From Allosediminivita pacifica (GTDB taxonomy: Bacteria; Pseudomonadota; Alphaproteobacteria; Rhodobacterales; Rhodobacteraceae): DNA of 64,000 nucleotides. Positions 34,415 to 44,329 of this stretch are shown one piece after another. Under the pieces are notes generated by a model that was not told the origin of the DNA, did no database searches, and saw nothing but the letters and a program-made list of their open reading frames with translations. Position 1 is the stretch's first letter; each line of letters starts with the position of its first letter. The stretch spans positions 45,555 through 109,554 of the forward strand of contig NZ_QBKN01000017.1 of NCBI RefSeq assembly GCF_003054175.1, given 5' to 3'. The position numbers were made by a program, and so were the translations under genes.

Positions 34415-35407
34415 ATGCTGAAAGTTGGTTTGCTCGGCGCCGGCCGGATCGGTCAGGTGCACGCTGTGAACATCGCGAACAATCCGCGCTCGACGCTGGC
34501 GGCGGTGTCCGACGTCAACACGCCTGCGGCAGAGAAACTCGCCGCGCGACATGGCGCCGTGGCCCAAAGCTCGGACGCGATCATCGCGGATCCCTCCATC
34601 GACGCCGTGCTTGTCGCCACCTCGACCGACACCCATTCCGACCTGATCGAGGCGGCCACCGCCGCGGGCAAGGCGGTCCTCTGTGAAAAGCCCGTGGATC
34701 TGTCGCTGGAACGCGCGCGCGCCTGCCTCGACAAGGTTGGCGCAACCGGCAAGCCGGTGATGATCGGCTTCAACCGCCGCTTCGATCCGAACTTCGCAGC
34801 ACTTCGTGCCGCCAGCCTGAGGGATGACATCGGCAAGTCCGAACTGCTCTCGGTCACGTCATTTGATCCAGCGCCGCCGCCGGTCAGCTACGTGAAGGTC
34901 TCCGGCGGGCTCTTCCGGGACATGATGATCCACGACTTCGACATGGCGAATTTTCTCATGGGCGAAACGCCCGTCACGGTCAGCGCCATCGGCAGTGCGC
35001 TGGTCGACCCCGAGATCGGCGCGGCAGGCGACGTCGACACAGCCGTGGTCACGATGACCTACGCCGACGGCCGCATCGCCGTCATCAAGAACAGCCGCCG
35101 CGCGGTCTACGGCTACGACCAGCGGGTCGAGCTGCTTGGTGCCGAAGGGATGCTGCAGGTAACCAACATGCTGGAAAACACCGTCGTGACCTCGACCGCC
35201 GCCGGCGTGTCATCGGCCAAGCCCACACACTTTTTCCTCGAGCGGTACATGCCCGCCTACGCGGCCGAGTGGGAGGCGTTCCTCGCGGCGCTGCTCGACG
35301 GGGCGCCGCTGCCGGTCACGCTCGAGGACGGCGTCGCCGCTCTGGCCATGGCCGAGGCCGCGACGGAATCGCTCAGGACCGGATCGCCCGTCACCCTGAA
35401 GGGGTGA
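34415..35407 (+). CDS. iolG: Myo-inositol 2-dehydrogenase
   Basis: A 330-residue Gfo/Idh/MocA-family enzyme that oxidises myo-inositol to 2-keto-myo-inositol (scyllo-inosose) with NAD. The ATG at 34415 is chosen over a frame starting inside the operator region. The Rossmann motif GLLGAGRIGQVHA (residues 5-17), catalytic Lys in EKPVD (residues 91-95), and the MIHDFDMANFLMG segment supplying the Asp/His residues are present. It is the first gene of the operon. The family also includes D-chiro- and scyllo-inositol dehydrogenases; position and sequence favour myo-inositol. Confidence 0.9.
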   Translation: MLKVGLLGAGRIGQVHAVNIANNPRSTLAAVSDVNTPAAEKLAARHGAVAQSSDAIIADPSIDAVLVATSTDTHSDLIEAATAAGKAVLCEKPVDLSLERARACLDKVGATGKPVMIGFNRRFDPNFAALRAASLRDDIGKSELLSVTSFDPAPPPVSYVKVSGGLFRDMMIHDFDMANFLMGETPVTVSAIGSALVDPEIGAAGDVDTAVVTMTYADGRIAVIKNSRRAVYGYDQRVELLGAEGMLQVTNMLENTVVTSTAAGVSSAKPTHFFLERYMPAYAAEWEAFLAALLDGAPLPVTLEDGVAALAMAEAATESLRTGSPVTLKG

Positions 35408-35464
35408 CACGGGGGAACCGTCGCGCGCGCCGGCTGAGGAGAGACGGCGCCCGCGACCGGAAGA

Positions 35465-35510
35465 CCCGGCCCCAAGGCCGGGAGACAGCAGCGGCGAAAG
35501 ACGTCGCCGC
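35465..35510 (+). promoter_or_regulatory. Two tandem hairpins ahead of the inositol-binding protein gene
   Basis: Hairpin 1 (35465-35482) is CCCGGCC-CCAA-GGCCGGG with seven perfect pairs. Hairpin 2 (35491-35510) is GCGGCGA-AAGACG-TCGCCGC, also seven perfect pairs with a 6-nt loop. They lie in the 128-bp iolG to binding-protein gap, 26 bases before the start codon. They may define the 5' end of a separately stabilised mRNA segment; this is inferred. Confidence 0.6.
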
Positions 35511-35535
35511 GCAGATGTTCAAGGGAGGAAACCAG

Positions 35536-36459
35536 ATGAACAAACTACTCGCTACAGTGGCAACGGTCGCCGCGATCACCACGGCCCTGCCGGCGCTGGC
35601 TGCCGACATCATCGTCGTCGCCCATGGCCAGGCCAACGACCCTTTCTGGTCGGTGGTGAAGAATGGCGTCCAGAAGGCCGGCGAAGACACCGGCGCGAAC
35701 GTCGATTTCCGCTCGCCCGAGACCTTCGACATGGTCCAGATGAGCCAGATGCTCGACGCCGCGGTCAACCAGGAGCCCGACGGCATCGTCGTCTCGATTC
35801 CCGACGCGGACGCGCTTGGCCCCTCCATCGAGCGGGCCGTCGCCGCGGGCATCCCGGTCATCTCGATGAACTCCGGCTCGGACGTCTCCAAGGAGCTGGG
35901 TGCACTGCTGCACGTGGGGCAGTCCGAATACGATGCCGGCAAGGCCGCGGGCGAGAAGCTGGCCGAGATGGGTGGCACCAAGGGCATCTGCGTCAACCAG
36001 GAGGTGGGCAACGTCTCGCTCGACCAGCGTTGTGAGGGCTTCGCCGAGGGCTTTGGCCAGGACGTCACCGTGATCCCCACGATGAACGACCCCACCGAGG
36101 TGGAATCCAAGGTGCGTGCGGCACTGGAATCCGACCCCGACGTCGACACCGTGCTGGGCCTCGGCGCCTCGCTCGTGGGTGAACCGGCGGTGGCCGCGGT
36201 CGAGGCACTTGGCCGCGACGACGTGCTGGTGGCCTCGTTCGATCTCTCGGCGGGCTTCCTCGAAGATATCGCCGAAGGCCGCGCCGCCTTCGCCATCGAC
36301 CAGCAGCAGTTCCTGCAGGGCTACCTTCCGGTCGTCTTCCTGTCGCTCAACGCCGACTATGGGCTGATCCCGGGCGGCAACGTTCCCTCGGGCCCGAATC
36401 TCGTGACGCAGGAGACGGCGGCTCAGGTGATCGACCTTTCCGCGCAGGGCATCCGCTGA
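35536..36459 (+). CDS. ABC sugar (inositol) importer, periplasmic binding protein
   Basis: A 307-residue periplasmic binding protein of the ribose/galactose-type (Peripla_BP_4) family. It has a Sec signal peptide (residues 1-22, ALA-ADI cleavage) and a GGGAGG site before the ATG at 35536. Domain 1 contains IIVVAHGQANDPFWSVVKNGVQ and NQEPDGIVVSIPDADAL; the hinge and domain 2 contain GLGASLVGEPAVAAVEALG and AIDQQQFLQGYLPVV. Its place in the inositol operon, right after iolG, points to myo-inositol or a related cyclitol as ligand, but homologues bind many sugars. It is followed by a hairpin and the permease gene. Confidence 0.88.
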   Translation: MNKLLATVATVAAITTALPALAADIIVVAHGQANDPFWSVVKNGVQKAGEDTGANVDFRSPETFDMVQMSQMLDAAVNQEPDGIVVSIPDADALGPSIERAVAAGIPVISMNSGSDVSKELGALLHVGQSEYDAGKAAGEKLAEMGGTKGICVNQEVGNVSLDQRCEGFAEGFGQDVTVIPTMNDPTEVESKVRAALESDPDVDTVLGLGASLVGEPAVAAVEALGRDDVLVASFDLSAGFLEDIAEGRAAFAIDQQQFLQGYLPVVFLSLNADYGLIPGGNVPSGPNLVTQETAAQVIDLSAQGIR

Positions 36460-36471
36460 TCCACCGATGAG

Positions 36472-36497
36472 GGGCCGCGTGCCACCGCGCGCGGCCC
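36472..36497 (+). promoter_or_regulatory. Hairpin after the binding-protein gene
   Basis: A perfect 8-bp stem (GGGCCGCG / CGCGGCCC) with a 10-nt loop lies 12 bases after the binding-protein stop. There is no T-run. Its placement is that of the mRNA-stabilising hairpins found after binding-protein genes in other importers. Confidence 0.55.
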
Positions 36498-36522
36498 GCA
36501 TACCAACCCAAGGGAGGGGGCA

Positions 36523-37629
36523 ATGGCCGCTGAAATCCAGGCCAGCGAGGACGAGCGCATCCGCTCGGAGACCTTGGCGACGAAACTCATGAAGAAGCCC
36601 GAGCTCGGGGCCATCGGCGGCGTCATCCTGGTCACGCTGTTCTTCATGCTCACCGCCGACAGCACGATGTTCACGCTGTCCGGCATCATGAACTTCATGA
36701 CCCCGGCGGCACAGCTCGGCATCCTGGGGATCGCCGCCGCGATGCTCATGATCGGGGGCGAATTCGACCTCTCGATCGGCTCCATGGTGGCCTTTGCCGG
36801 GATGATCTTCGGCGCCCTGACGGTCAACCTCGGCCTGCCTCTGATCCTTGCCATACCGCTCACCATGGCATTCGCCGCCGCCGTCGGTGCCGTCAACGGC
36901 ACGATCGTCCTGCGCACCGGCCTGCCCTCGTTCATCGTGACGCTGGCGGGGCTTTTCATCCTGCGCGGCGCCTCGCTGGTCGGCCTGAAGCTCTTCACAG
37001 GCGGCTCGACCCAGCTTCGCGGCGTCCGCGATGCCGTCGAGGGCGACTGGCTCGCGCGGTTCTTCTCGGGCGACGCACTGCAGGGGCTCTTCGCCTGGCT
37101 TGCCTCGGCCGGCGTGATCGACACGTTCAGCAACGGCACCCCCAAGGTCCCCGGCGTTCCGGTCGAGATCCTCTGGTTCATCGGCTTCGCGCTGATCGCC
37201 ACCTACGTGCTGCTGCGCACGCCCGCCGGCAATTGGATCTTCGCCACCGGCGGCGACAGCGGCGCGGCCAAGAACTCGGGCGTGCCGGTGCGGCGGGTCA
37301 AGATCTCGCTCTTCATGCTGACCGCCTGCGCCGCGGCGCTGGTCGCGGTGATCACCGTGATCGACGCGGGCTCCACCGACGCGCGGCGCGGCTTCATGAA
37401 GGAATTCGAGGCCATCATCACCGCGGTCATCGGCGGCTGCCTTCTCACCGGCGGCTACGGCTCGGCGATCGGCGCCTTCTTCGGAGCGATCATCTTCGGG
37501 ATGGTCACCATCGGCCTGACCTACACCGACTTCGACCAGGACTGGTTCCAGATCTTCCTCGGCGGGATGCTGCTGCTGGCGGTGGTCTTCAACAACGTGA
37601 TCCGCAAACGCGTGACGGGAGAACGCTGA
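36523..37629 (+). CDS. ABC sugar (inositol) importer, permease
   Basis: A 368-residue inner-membrane permease of the ribose/xylose/galactoside (RbsC-like) class. Ten or so hydrophobic segments are visible, with typical motifs [21 protein letters not shown] and the long [22 protein letters not shown] stretch, and a C-terminal [24 protein letters not shown]. The N-terminus is charged and cytoplasmic. An AGGGAGGGGG site precedes the ATG. The ATPase gene begins 1 bp after its stop, so translation is coupled. It transports the ligand delivered by the upstream-encoded binding protein. Confidence 0.92.
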   Translation: MAAEIQASEDERIRSETLATKLMKKPELGAIGGVILVTLFFMLTADSTMFTLSGIMNFMTPAAQLGILGIAAAMLMIGGEFDLSIGSMVAFAGMIFGALTVNLGLPLILAIPLTMAFAAAVGAVNGTIVLRTGLPSFIVTLAGLFILRGASLVGLKLFTGGSTQLRGVRDAVEGDWLARFFSGDALQGLFAWLASAGVIDTFSNGTPKVPGVPVEILWFIGFALIATYVLLRTPAGNWIFATGGDSGAAKNSGVPVRRVKISLFMLTACAAALVAVITVIDAGSTDARRGFMKEFEAIITAVIGGCLLTGGYGSAIGAFFGAIIFGMVTIGLTYTDFDQDWFQIFLGGMLLLAVVFNNVIRKRVTGER

Positions 37630-37630
37630 C

Positions 37631-38452
37631 ATGGCTGACGACACCAGGTTTCATCACGGCAGCGTCCCGGCCGACGCCCGCCCCATCATCCACATGGAAG
37701 ACATCACCAAGCACTTCGGCAACGTCATCGCGCTGAACGGGGTGACCTTCGACGTGACCCCCGGCGAATGCCACTGCCTGCTGGGCGACAACGGCGCCGG
37801 GAAGTCGACCTTCATCAAGACCATGTCGGGCGTCCACAAGCCGAACTCGGGCCAGATCTTCTTCGAGGGCAAACCCCTGTCCTTCGACAGCCCGCGCGAG
37901 GCCATGGAAGCGGGCATCGCCACCGTCTTCCAGGATCTCGCCATGATCCCGCTGATGTCGGTGACCCGTAACTTCTTCATGGGTCGCGAGCCCACGAAGG
38001 GCAAAGGACTGACGCGCCGCTTCGACATCGACCGCGCCAACGAGATCACCATGGAGGAGATGCGCAGGATGGGCATCAACCTCCGTGCCCCCGACCAGGC
38101 CGTCGGCACGCTGTCGGGTGGCGAACGGCAGACCGTGGCCATCGCCCGCGCGGTCTACTTCGGCGCCAAGGTCCTGATCCTCGACGAGCCCACCTCGGCG
38201 CTCGGGGTCCGTCAGACCTCGAACGTGCTTTCGACCATCGACCGGGTCCGCAAGCAGGGCGTCGGCGTCGTCTTCATCAGCCACAACGTCCGCCACGCCA
38301 TGGCGGTCGGCGACCGCTTCACCGTGCTGAACCGTGGCCAGACGCTGGGCACCGCGGTGCGCGACGAGATCACCGCCACCGAGCTGCAGGACCTGATGGC
38401 CGGCGGCCAGGAGCTGGCACAGCTCGAAGGTTCGCTCGGCGGCACCGTCTGA
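37631..38452 (+). CDS. ABC sugar (inositol) importer, single-domain ATPase
   Basis: A 273-residue ABC ATPase with one nucleotide-binding domain, unlike the ~500-residue tandem-domain RbsA/XylG proteins usually paired with this permease class. It resembles the short FrcA type. Walker A is GDNGAGKST (residues 52-60), the Q-loop is VFQD (about 99-102), the signature motif is LSGGERQ (161-167), Walker B is [10 protein letters not shown] (181-190) and the switch histidine is in FISHNV. It probably works as a homodimer. A perfect 10-bp hairpin follows the gene. Confidence 0.93.
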   Translation: MADDTRFHHGSVPADARPIIHMEDITKHFGNVIALNGVTFDVTPGECHCLLGDNGAGKSTFIKTMSGVHKPNSGQIFFEGKPLSFDSPREAMEAGIATVFQDLAMIPLMSVTRNFFMGREPTKGKGLTRRFDIDRANEITMEEMRRMGINLRAPDQAVGTLSGGERQTVAIARAVYFGAKVLILDEPTSALGVRQTSNVLSTIDRVRKQGVGVVFISHNVRHAMAVGDRFTVLNRGQTLGTAVRDEITATELQDLMAGGQELAQLEGSLGGTV

Positions 38453-38461
38453 GTTCCTCCC

Positions 38462-38493
38462 GCCGGGCGGCTCCTCCCTACAGGCCGCCCGGC
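38462..38493 (+). promoter_or_regulatory. Hairpin between the importer and the catabolic genes
   Basis: A perfect 10-bp stem (GCCGGGCGGC / GCCGCCCGGC) with a 12-nt loop lies 9 bases after the ATPase stop. No T-tract follows, so it probably modulates readthrough or decay rather than ending transcription. Confidence 0.6.
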
Positions 38494-38524
38494 ACCCTAT
38501 CGACCCGTCACTGGATGGAGAGGC

Positions 38525-39646
38525 ATGTCCGACCTGCCCCAAACACCGCCCGGCGTGGCCCTGATCGGAACGGGCTTCATGGGCAAGTGCCACGCCATGG
38601 CCTGGAACAACGTCGCCACGGTCTACGGCCCGCCGCGCCCCCGGCTCGAAATCCTCTGCGACGTGACCGAAGAGGCCGCGAAGAGCCATGCCGCGGCGTT
38701 CGGGTTTGCCCGCGCGACCACGGACTGGCAGGCCGCCGTCAGCGATCCGGCCGTCGACGTGGTCTCGATCACGACACCGAACGGCACGCACCGCTCGATG
38801 GCCGAGGCCGCATTGCGGGCCGGCAAGCACGTCTGGCTCGAAAAGCCCATGGCGCTCACGCTCGAAGATGCCGAGGCCATGGCCGCACTCGCCCGAGAGC
38901 ACCCGGACCAGGTCACGCTTCTGGGCTACAACTACCTGCGCAGCCCGGCCTTCCGCGCCGCCCGCGCGATGATCGAGGCCGGAGAGATCGGCGCGCCCCG
39001 CGCCTTCCGCGGCGTCTATGACGAGGATTACTCCGCCGATCCCGCCCTGCCCTGGTCCTGGCGCATGACGCACGAAGCTGGCGGCCTTGGCGCGCTCGGC
39101 GATCTTGGCTGTCACCTTGTCAGCCAGATGCTCGCGCTCATGGGACCCGTCGCGGAGCTCACGGCCATGACCGACATCGCCGTAGCGAAACGCCCCTCCA
39201 CCGAGGGCCCCAAGAAGGTCGAGAACGAGGACAGCGCCCTGGCGCTGATCCGCTTTGCAAGCGGCGCGCAGGGCTCGTTTGCGACTTCCCGTGTTGCCCG
39301 TGGCCGCAAGTGTCGACTGCAGTGGGAAGTGCACGGCTCGGACGGAACCATCGTCTTCGACCAGGAGAACATGAACGAGATCTGGGTCCACCGCGCGGGT
39401 GAGCCCGGCTTCACCCGCCACCTGACAGGACCCGACCAGCCGGGCTTCGCAGCGTTCTGCCCGGCACCCGGCCACAACTTCGGCTTCAACGAGCTCAAGG
39501 TCGTCGAGGCGCACAGCCTGCTCGCGGCCATCGCGACCGGCATCAACGCGGGGCCCGACTTCGCCGCGGGCCTCGAGGTCGAACGCATCATCCACGCAAT
39601 GGCGGCCTCGGGCGGTCGCACCGTCACCCTGGGAGCCGACACATGA
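38525..39646 (+). CDS. Second Gfo/Idh/MocA-family dehydrogenase of the inositol operon
   Basis: A 373-residue NAD(P)-dependent oxidoreductase of the Gfo/Idh/MocA family. A Rossmann motif [17 protein letters not shown] (residues 13-29), EKPMAL catalytic motif, [12 protein letters not shown] and [13 protein letters not shown] are visible. It differs clearly from the IolG encoded at the operon start (longer, different catalytic loop) and probably oxidises a second stereoisomer such as scyllo- or D-chiro-inositol, or an inositol-derived sugar; this is inferred from context. It overlaps iolC by 4 bp, so it is translated with the pathway. The ATG follows GGAGAGG. Confidence 0.85.
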   Translation: MSDLPQTPPGVALIGTGFMGKCHAMAWNNVATVYGPPRPRLEILCDVTEEAAKSHAAAFGFARATTDWQAAVSDPAVDVVSITTPNGTHRSMAEAALRAGKHVWLEKPMALTLEDAEAMAALAREHPDQVTLLGYNYLRSPAFRAARAMIEAGEIGAPRAFRGVYDEDYSADPALPWSWRMTHEAGGLGALGDLGCHLVSQMLALMGPVAELTAMTDIAVAKRPSTEGPKKVENEDSALALIRFASGAQGSFATSRVARGRKCRLQWEVHGSDGTIVFDQENMNEIWVHRAGEPGFTRHLTGPDQPGFAAFCPAPGHNFGFNELKVVEAHSLLAAIATGINAGPDFAAGLEVERIIHAMAASGGRTVTLGADT

Positions 39647-41577
39647 AGGATCTCGACGTCATCACCATCGGACGCTCCAGCGTCGACCTCTACGGCGCAC
39701 AGATCGGTGGCCGTCTCGAGGACATGGGCAGCTTCGACAAGTATATCGGCGGCTCGCCCACCAACATCGCCTGCGGCTCCGCGCGGCTGGGGCTGAATTC
39801 GGCCGTCATCACCCGCGTCGGGGACGAACACATGGGCCGCTTCATCCGCGAACAGCTGGAACGCGAGGGCGTCTGCACCGACGGCGTCACGACCGACCCC
39901 GAGCGGCTGACCGCGCTGGTGATCCTCGGCATTCGCGATCAGGAACAGTTTCCGCTGATCTTCTACCGCGAGAACTGCGCCGACATGGCGCTCTGCGAGG
40001 AGGACATCGACGAGGGTCTCATCCAGCGCGCCCGCGCGATCGTCGTCACCGGCACCCACCTGTCGCATCCGCGCACCGAGGCCGCGGTGCTGAAGGCGCT
40101 GGATCTTGCCCGCAAGCACGGGCTGCGCACCGCGCTCGACATCGACTACCGCCCCAATCTCTGGGGCGTGGCGGGCCACGGCGACGGTGAGAGCCGCTTC
40201 GTGGAAAGCGCGAAGGTAACTGAAAAGCTGCTCTCGACGCTGCACCGCTTCGACCTGATCGTGGGAACGGAAGAGGAATTCCACATCGCCGGCGGCTCCA
40301 CGGACACCCTGACAGCCCTGCGTCGCGTGCGCGAAAACTCCGCCGCAACGCTGATCTGCAAGCGCGGCGCGCTTGGCGCCGTGGCCATCGAAGGCGCGGT
40401 CCCCGGCAGCCTCGACGACGGCCAGTCCGGCGAAGGCTTCCCGATCGAGGTCTTCAACGTGCTCGGCGCCGGCGACGGGTTCTTCTCGGGCCTGCTCAAG
40501 GGCTGGATGGAAGACGCGGACTGGCCCACCGCCCTGAAATACGCCAACGCCTGCGGTGCCTTCGCCGTCAGCCGCCACGGCTGCACGCCGGCCTATCCCT
40601 CGCTCGCCGAAATGGAATTTTTCCTCGATCGCGGGATCACCCGCCGCGACCTGCGCAACGATCCGGAGCTTGAGCAGATCCACTGGTCCACCAACCGCCA
40701 CACCCGCACGGACGGCGACTGGTCGACCATGCGCGTCTTCGCCTTCGACCACCGCGCTCAGCTTGAAGAGATGCAGGGCTACACGCCCGAAAAAGGCGCG
40801 GCTTTCAAGGAGTTCTGCCTTGACGCCGCGCTGGCCGTGAAGGGCGACGGTGCGGGTTACGGCATCCTCTGCGATAACCGCATCGGGCGCTCCACCCTGC
40901 ACCGCGCAACCGGCACCGGCCTCTGGATCGGGCGACCGGCGGAATGGCCGGGCTCGCGTCCGCTCACACTCGAACCCGAACTCGGCAGCGACTGCGGGGG
41001 ACTGCGGGAATGGGCACGCGAAAACGTGGTCAAGGTGCTGTGCTTCTGTCATCCCGACGACGATCCGGCGACGCGCGAGGCGCAGGAGGCGACCGTCAAA
41101 CGCCTCTTCGAGGCGAGCCGCCGCAACAACCTCGAGTTCCTGCTCGAGATCATCCCCTCGAAAGTCGGCCCGACCGATGACGACACTACCGCCAGGCTGA
41201 TTTCGCAGTTCTATGCGGCGGGCATCTACCCCGACTGGTGGAAGCTCGAACCGCTGGCAAGCGACGCCGCCTGGTCGAGGGCCGTCGCCGCCATCGAGGC
41301 GCATGACCGTCACACGCGCGGCATCGTGGTCCTGGGGCTCGACGCGCCCGAAGCGGACCTCGCCCGCGGCTTCGAAACCGCCGCACGGCATCCCTTGGTC
41401 AAGGGCTTCGCGGTGGGCCGCACGATCTTCGGCGATGCCGCCCGCGCCTGGTTCCGGGGCGAAATCGACGACGCGCAGGCCGTGGCGGAGATGACCGAAC
41501 GCTATGCCCGGCTTTGCGGGGTCTGGGACAGGGCCCGCGCCGCAGTGGCCCAGCAGATGATTGGAGAAGACGCATGA
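39643..41577 (+). CDS. iolC: 5-dehydro-2-deoxygluconokinase fused to DUF2090
   Basis: A 644-residue two-domain protein. Residues 1 to about 330 are a PfkB-family kinase ([33 protein letters not shown], and GAGDGFFSG near residue 275 with the catalytic Asp) matching IolC, which phosphorylates 2-deoxy-5-keto-D-gluconate. From about 335 to 640 is a DUF2090 TIM-barrel domain resembling fructose-bisphosphate/tagatose-type aldolases ([44 protein letters not shown]). A separate iolJ aldolase gene is absent here, so the DUF2090 half may supply the aldolase step on the phosphorylated product. It overlaps both its neighbours by 4 bp. Fusion is known in proteobacteria; the aldolase role is inference. 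Confidence 0.92.
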   Translation: MKDLDVITIGRSSVDLYGAQIGGRLEDMGSFDKYIGGSPTNIACGSARLGLNSAVITRVGDEHMGRFIREQLEREGVCTDGVTTDPERLTALVILGIRDQEQFPLIFYRENCADMALCEEDIDEGLIQRARAIVVTGTHLSHPRTEAAVLKALDLARKHGLRTALDIDYRPNLWGVAGHGDGESRFVESAKVTEKLLSTLHRFDLIVGTEEEFHIAGGSTDTLTALRRVRENSAATLICKRGALGAVAIEGAVPGSLDDGQSGEGFPIEVFNVLGAGDGFFSGLLKGWMEDADWPTALKYANACGAFAVSRHGCTPAYPSLAEMEFFLDRGITRRDLRNDPELEQIHWSTNRHTRTDGDWSTMRVFAFDHRAQLEEMQGYTPEKGAAFKEFCLDAALAVKGDGAGYGILCDNRIGRSTLHRATGTGLWIGRPAEWPGSRPLTLEPELGSDCGGLREWARENVVKVLCFCHPDDDPATREAQEATVKRLFEASRRNNLEFLLEIIPSKVGPTDDDTTARLISQFYAAGIYPDWWKLEPLASDAAWSRAVAAIEAHDRHTRGIVVLGLDAPEADLARGFETAARHPLVKGFAVGRTIFGDAARAWFRGEIDDAQAVAEMTERYARLCGVWDRARAAVAQQMIGEDA

Positions 41578-43415
41578 CCGAGACGATGCGGCTGACCGCC
41601 GCGCAGGCCATGGTGAAATGGCTGGCGGCCCAGATGACCGAGGACGGAGACCGCTTCGTCGAAGGGATCTGGGGCATCTTCGGCCACGGCAACGTGGCAG
41701 GTCTCGGAGAGGCGCTGGAGAAGGCCAGACAGGATTTCCCGACCTGGCGGGGTCAAAACGAACAGACCATGGCCCACGCCGCCATCGCCTATGCCAAGGC
41801 GAAGAAGCGCACGCGCGCCATGGCGGTGACCACCTCGATCGGCCCGGGCGCCACCAACCTCGTCACCCCCGCCGCGCTTGCGCATGTGAACCGGCTGCCG
41901 ATCCTCTTGATCCCCGGTGACGTCTTCGCGAACCGCCGCCCCGATCCCGTGCTTCAGCAGGTCGAGGATTTCGAGGACGGCACGGTTTCGGCCAACGACT
42001 GCCTGCGCCCGGTGTCGCGCTACTTCGACCGCATCACGCGGCCCGAACACCTGCTGACCGCCCTGCCCCGTGCGCTGGCCACCATGACCGACCCCGCCTC
42101 CTGCGGGCCGGTCACGCTTGCCTTCTGTCAGGATGTGCAGGCCGAGGCCTACGACTACCCGGTCGAATTCTTCGAGCCCCGAGTTTGGCGCATCCGCCGA
42201 CCGCAGCCCGATCCGCGCGAGATCGACGACCTTGCCGCGCTGATCCGTCAGGCAAAGACCCCCGTGATCGTCGCGGGCGGCGGGGTGATCTACTCCGGTG
42301 CCGAGGCCGCGCTCGCCGCCTTTGCCGAGACCCACGGGATTCCCGTGGTCGAGACCCAAGCGGGCAAATCCGCCCTCGCACAGGCGCATCCGATGAACTT
42401 CGGCGCAAGCGGCGTCGACGGGTCGGCCGCCGCCAACCACCTGTCCGAAAAGGCGGATCTGGTGATCGGCATCGGCACGCGCTTCCAGGATTTCACCACC
42501 GGGTCGCGCACGCTCTTTGCCAATCCCGCCAGGCGCCTGATCTCGATCAACGTCGCGGCCTACGACGCGGCCAAGCATGGCGCGCTGGCCGTCATGGGCG
42601 ATGCGAAGGCCGCGCTGGAGGCGCTTTCAAAGGCGCTGGATGGCCATGGCGCGACACCGCCCGATCCCGCCCTGCGCACCGCATGGCTCGACGCTGTGAC
42701 CGACCACTGCCGCGACCGCGACCGTTCCGCAGGCGACCGCCCCACCGACGCCGAGGTCATCGGCGCCGTCCAGCGCGCCACGGGTGACGATGCCATCGCC
42801 ATGTGTGCCGCCGGTACCATGCCGGGTGCGCTCAAGCTTCTCTGGCAACCCTCGCAGGGCGGCTACCACATGGAATACGGCTTTTCCTGCATGGGCTACG
42901 AGATCGCCGGCGCCATGGGCCTCAAGCTCGCCCGCCCCGAGCGCGAGGTGATCTGCTTTGTCGGCGACGGGTCGTACATGATGGCTAACTCCGAACTGGC
43001 CACAGCGGTCATGCGCAGGGTGCCCTTCACCGTCGTTCTGACCGACAACCGTGGCTACGGCTGCATCAACCGGCTGCAACAAGGCAGCGGCGGTGCGCCC
43101 TTCAACAACCTCTACGAGGACTGCAACATCGAGCAGCAGCCCGAGATCGACTACGCCGCCCATGCCGCCGCAATGGGCGCCCACGCGGTCCGGGCCGCGA
43201 CCATCGCCGAGCTCGAAGGTCACGTGGCCGAGGCCCGTGAGCGCGACATTCCCACCGTTATCGTGATCGAGACCGACCCGAGCGAGGGCCCGGGCTTCGG
43301 CGAGGCCGGGCACTGGTGGGACGTCGCTGTTCCCGAAACCGGCGAGACCGACGAGCTCGGAAAAGCCTATGCCGCCTACCTCGAACAGAAGCAGCGCCAG
43401 CGCCTCGTGAACTGA
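41574..43415 (+). CDS. iolD: 3D-(3,5/4)-trihydroxycyclohexane-1,2-dione acylhydrolase (decyclizing)
   Basis: A 613-residue thiamine-diphosphate enzyme that opens the cyclic trione/dione formed from inosose, giving 5-deoxy-D-glucuronate. The start is the ATG at 41574 that overlaps the iolC stop; a longer in-frame start inside iolC is disfavoured. It has the three ThDP domains: an N-terminal Pyr domain (WGIFGHGNVAGLGEAL), a central domain and a C-terminal PP domain with the ThDP motif GDGSYMMANSE (about residue 463) and DNRGYGCINRLQ. The length is normal for IolD. It is the third enzyme of the inositol route. Confidence 0.94.
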   Translation: MTETMRLTAAQAMVKWLAAQMTEDGDRFVEGIWGIFGHGNVAGLGEALEKARQDFPTWRGQNEQTMAHAAIAYAKAKKRTRAMAVTTSIGPGATNLVTPAALAHVNRLPILLIPGDVFANRRPDPVLQQVEDFEDGTVSANDCLRPVSRYFDRITRPEHLLTALPRALATMTDPASCGPVTLAFCQDVQAEAYDYPVEFFEPRVWRIRRPQPDPREIDDLAALIRQAKTPVIVAGGGVIYSGAEAALAAFAETHGIPVVETQAGKSALAQAHPMNFGASGVDGSAAANHLSEKADLVIGIGTRFQDFTTGSRTLFANPARRLISINVAAYDAAKHGALAVMGDAKAALEALSKALDGHGATPPDPALRTAWLDAVTDHCRDRDRSAGDRPTDAEVIGAVQRATGDDAIAMCAAGTMPGALKLLWQPSQGGYHMEYGFSCMGYEIAGAMGLKLARPEREVICFVGDGSYMMANSELATAVMRRVPFTVVLTDNRGYGCINRLQQGSGGAPFNNLYEDCNIEQQPEIDYAAHAAAMGAHAVRAATIAELEGHVAEARERDIPTVIVIETDPSEGPGFGEAGHWWDVAVPETGETDELGKAYAAYLEQKQRQRLVN

Positions 43416-43435
43416 GCGCGCCACAGGAGACCCAA

Positions 43436-44329
43436 ATGATCCGCTTCGGCACCAACCCCATCGCCTGGGCCAACGATGACGACCAGTCACTCGGCGCTGA
43501 TATCCCGACCGCGCGCATCCTCGACGAGGCAGGCCGCCAGATCGGCTTCGACGGCATCGAGAACGGCCACCGCTGGCCCGAAGATCCCGAGGACCTGCGC
43601 CTGATGATGGAGAAGGCAGGGCTGGCCTTCATCTCGGGCTGGCACTCGCTGAACCTGCTCGCCCACTCCGTCGAGGAGGAGAAGAAGGCCATCCAGCCCC
43701 ATCTCGATCGCCTTCTGCACAACGGCTGCAAGGTCTGTATCGCCTGCGAGACCTCGAACTCCGTCCAGGGTCTCGACCGCCCGCTTTCCGACCGCGTCGT
43801 GCTCGACGGCCCTGCGATGCGGGATTTCGCCGCCCGGGTCGAGGAAATCGCCGGCTACTGCGCCGAGCAGGGCATCGACCTCGTCTACCATCACCACATG
43901 GGCACTGTCGTGCAGTCGCCAGAGGACATCGATGCCTTCATGGCGGCCACAGGCCCCGCCACGAAGCTGCTCTTCGACGCGGGTCACTGCGCCTTCGGCG
44001 GCGGTGATCCCGTCGCAGTGCTGCGCAAGCACATCGACCGCGTGGGCCACTTTCACGCAAAGAACGTCCGTCCCGCGGTCCGCGCGCGTGTCCAAAGCGA
44101 GGGGCTTTCCTTCATGGACGGCGTGCGCGCGGGGGTCTTCACCGTCCCCGGCGACCAGGAGGGCGAGATAGATTTCGCCCCGCTGCTCCAGGTCCTCGCC
44201 GAGCATGGCTACGACGGCTGGATCGTGATCGAGGCGGAACAGGATCCCGACGTGCACAACCCCCTGCTCTACCAGACGCTCGGTCTCGCCACCCTGAAAC
44301 GCATCGCGGCCGACACCGGCCTGACCTGA
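43436..44329 (+). CDS. iolE: Inosose dehydratase (2-keto-myo-inositol dehydratase)
   Basis: A 297-residue TIM-barrel xylose-isomerase-like enzyme (AP endonuclease 2 superfamily), which dehydrates 2-keto-myo-inositol to the dione substrate of IolD. The ATG at 43436 gives MIRFGTNPIAWANDDDQSLG, the typical IolE beginning. Metal-site residues appear in DLVYHHHMGTVV, LLFDAGHCAFGG and HFHAKNVR; a C-terminal EAEQDP motif completes the set. It ends inside the first copies of a CTGAC microsatellite that continues into the intergenic space before iolB. Confidence 0.92.
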   Translation: MIRFGTNPIAWANDDDQSLGADIPTARILDEAGRQIGFDGIENGHRWPEDPEDLRLMMEKAGLAFISGWHSLNLLAHSVEEEKKAIQPHLDRLLHNGCKVCIACETSNSVQGLDRPLSDRVVLDGPAMRDFAARVEEIAGYCAEQGIDLVYHHHMGTVVQSPEDIDAFMAATGPATKLLFDAGHCAFGGGDPVAVLRKHIDRVGHFHAKNVRPAVRARVQSEGLSFMDGVRAGVFTVPGDQEGEIDFAPLLQVLAEHGYDGWIVIEAEQDPDVHNPLLYQTLGLATLKRIAADTGLT

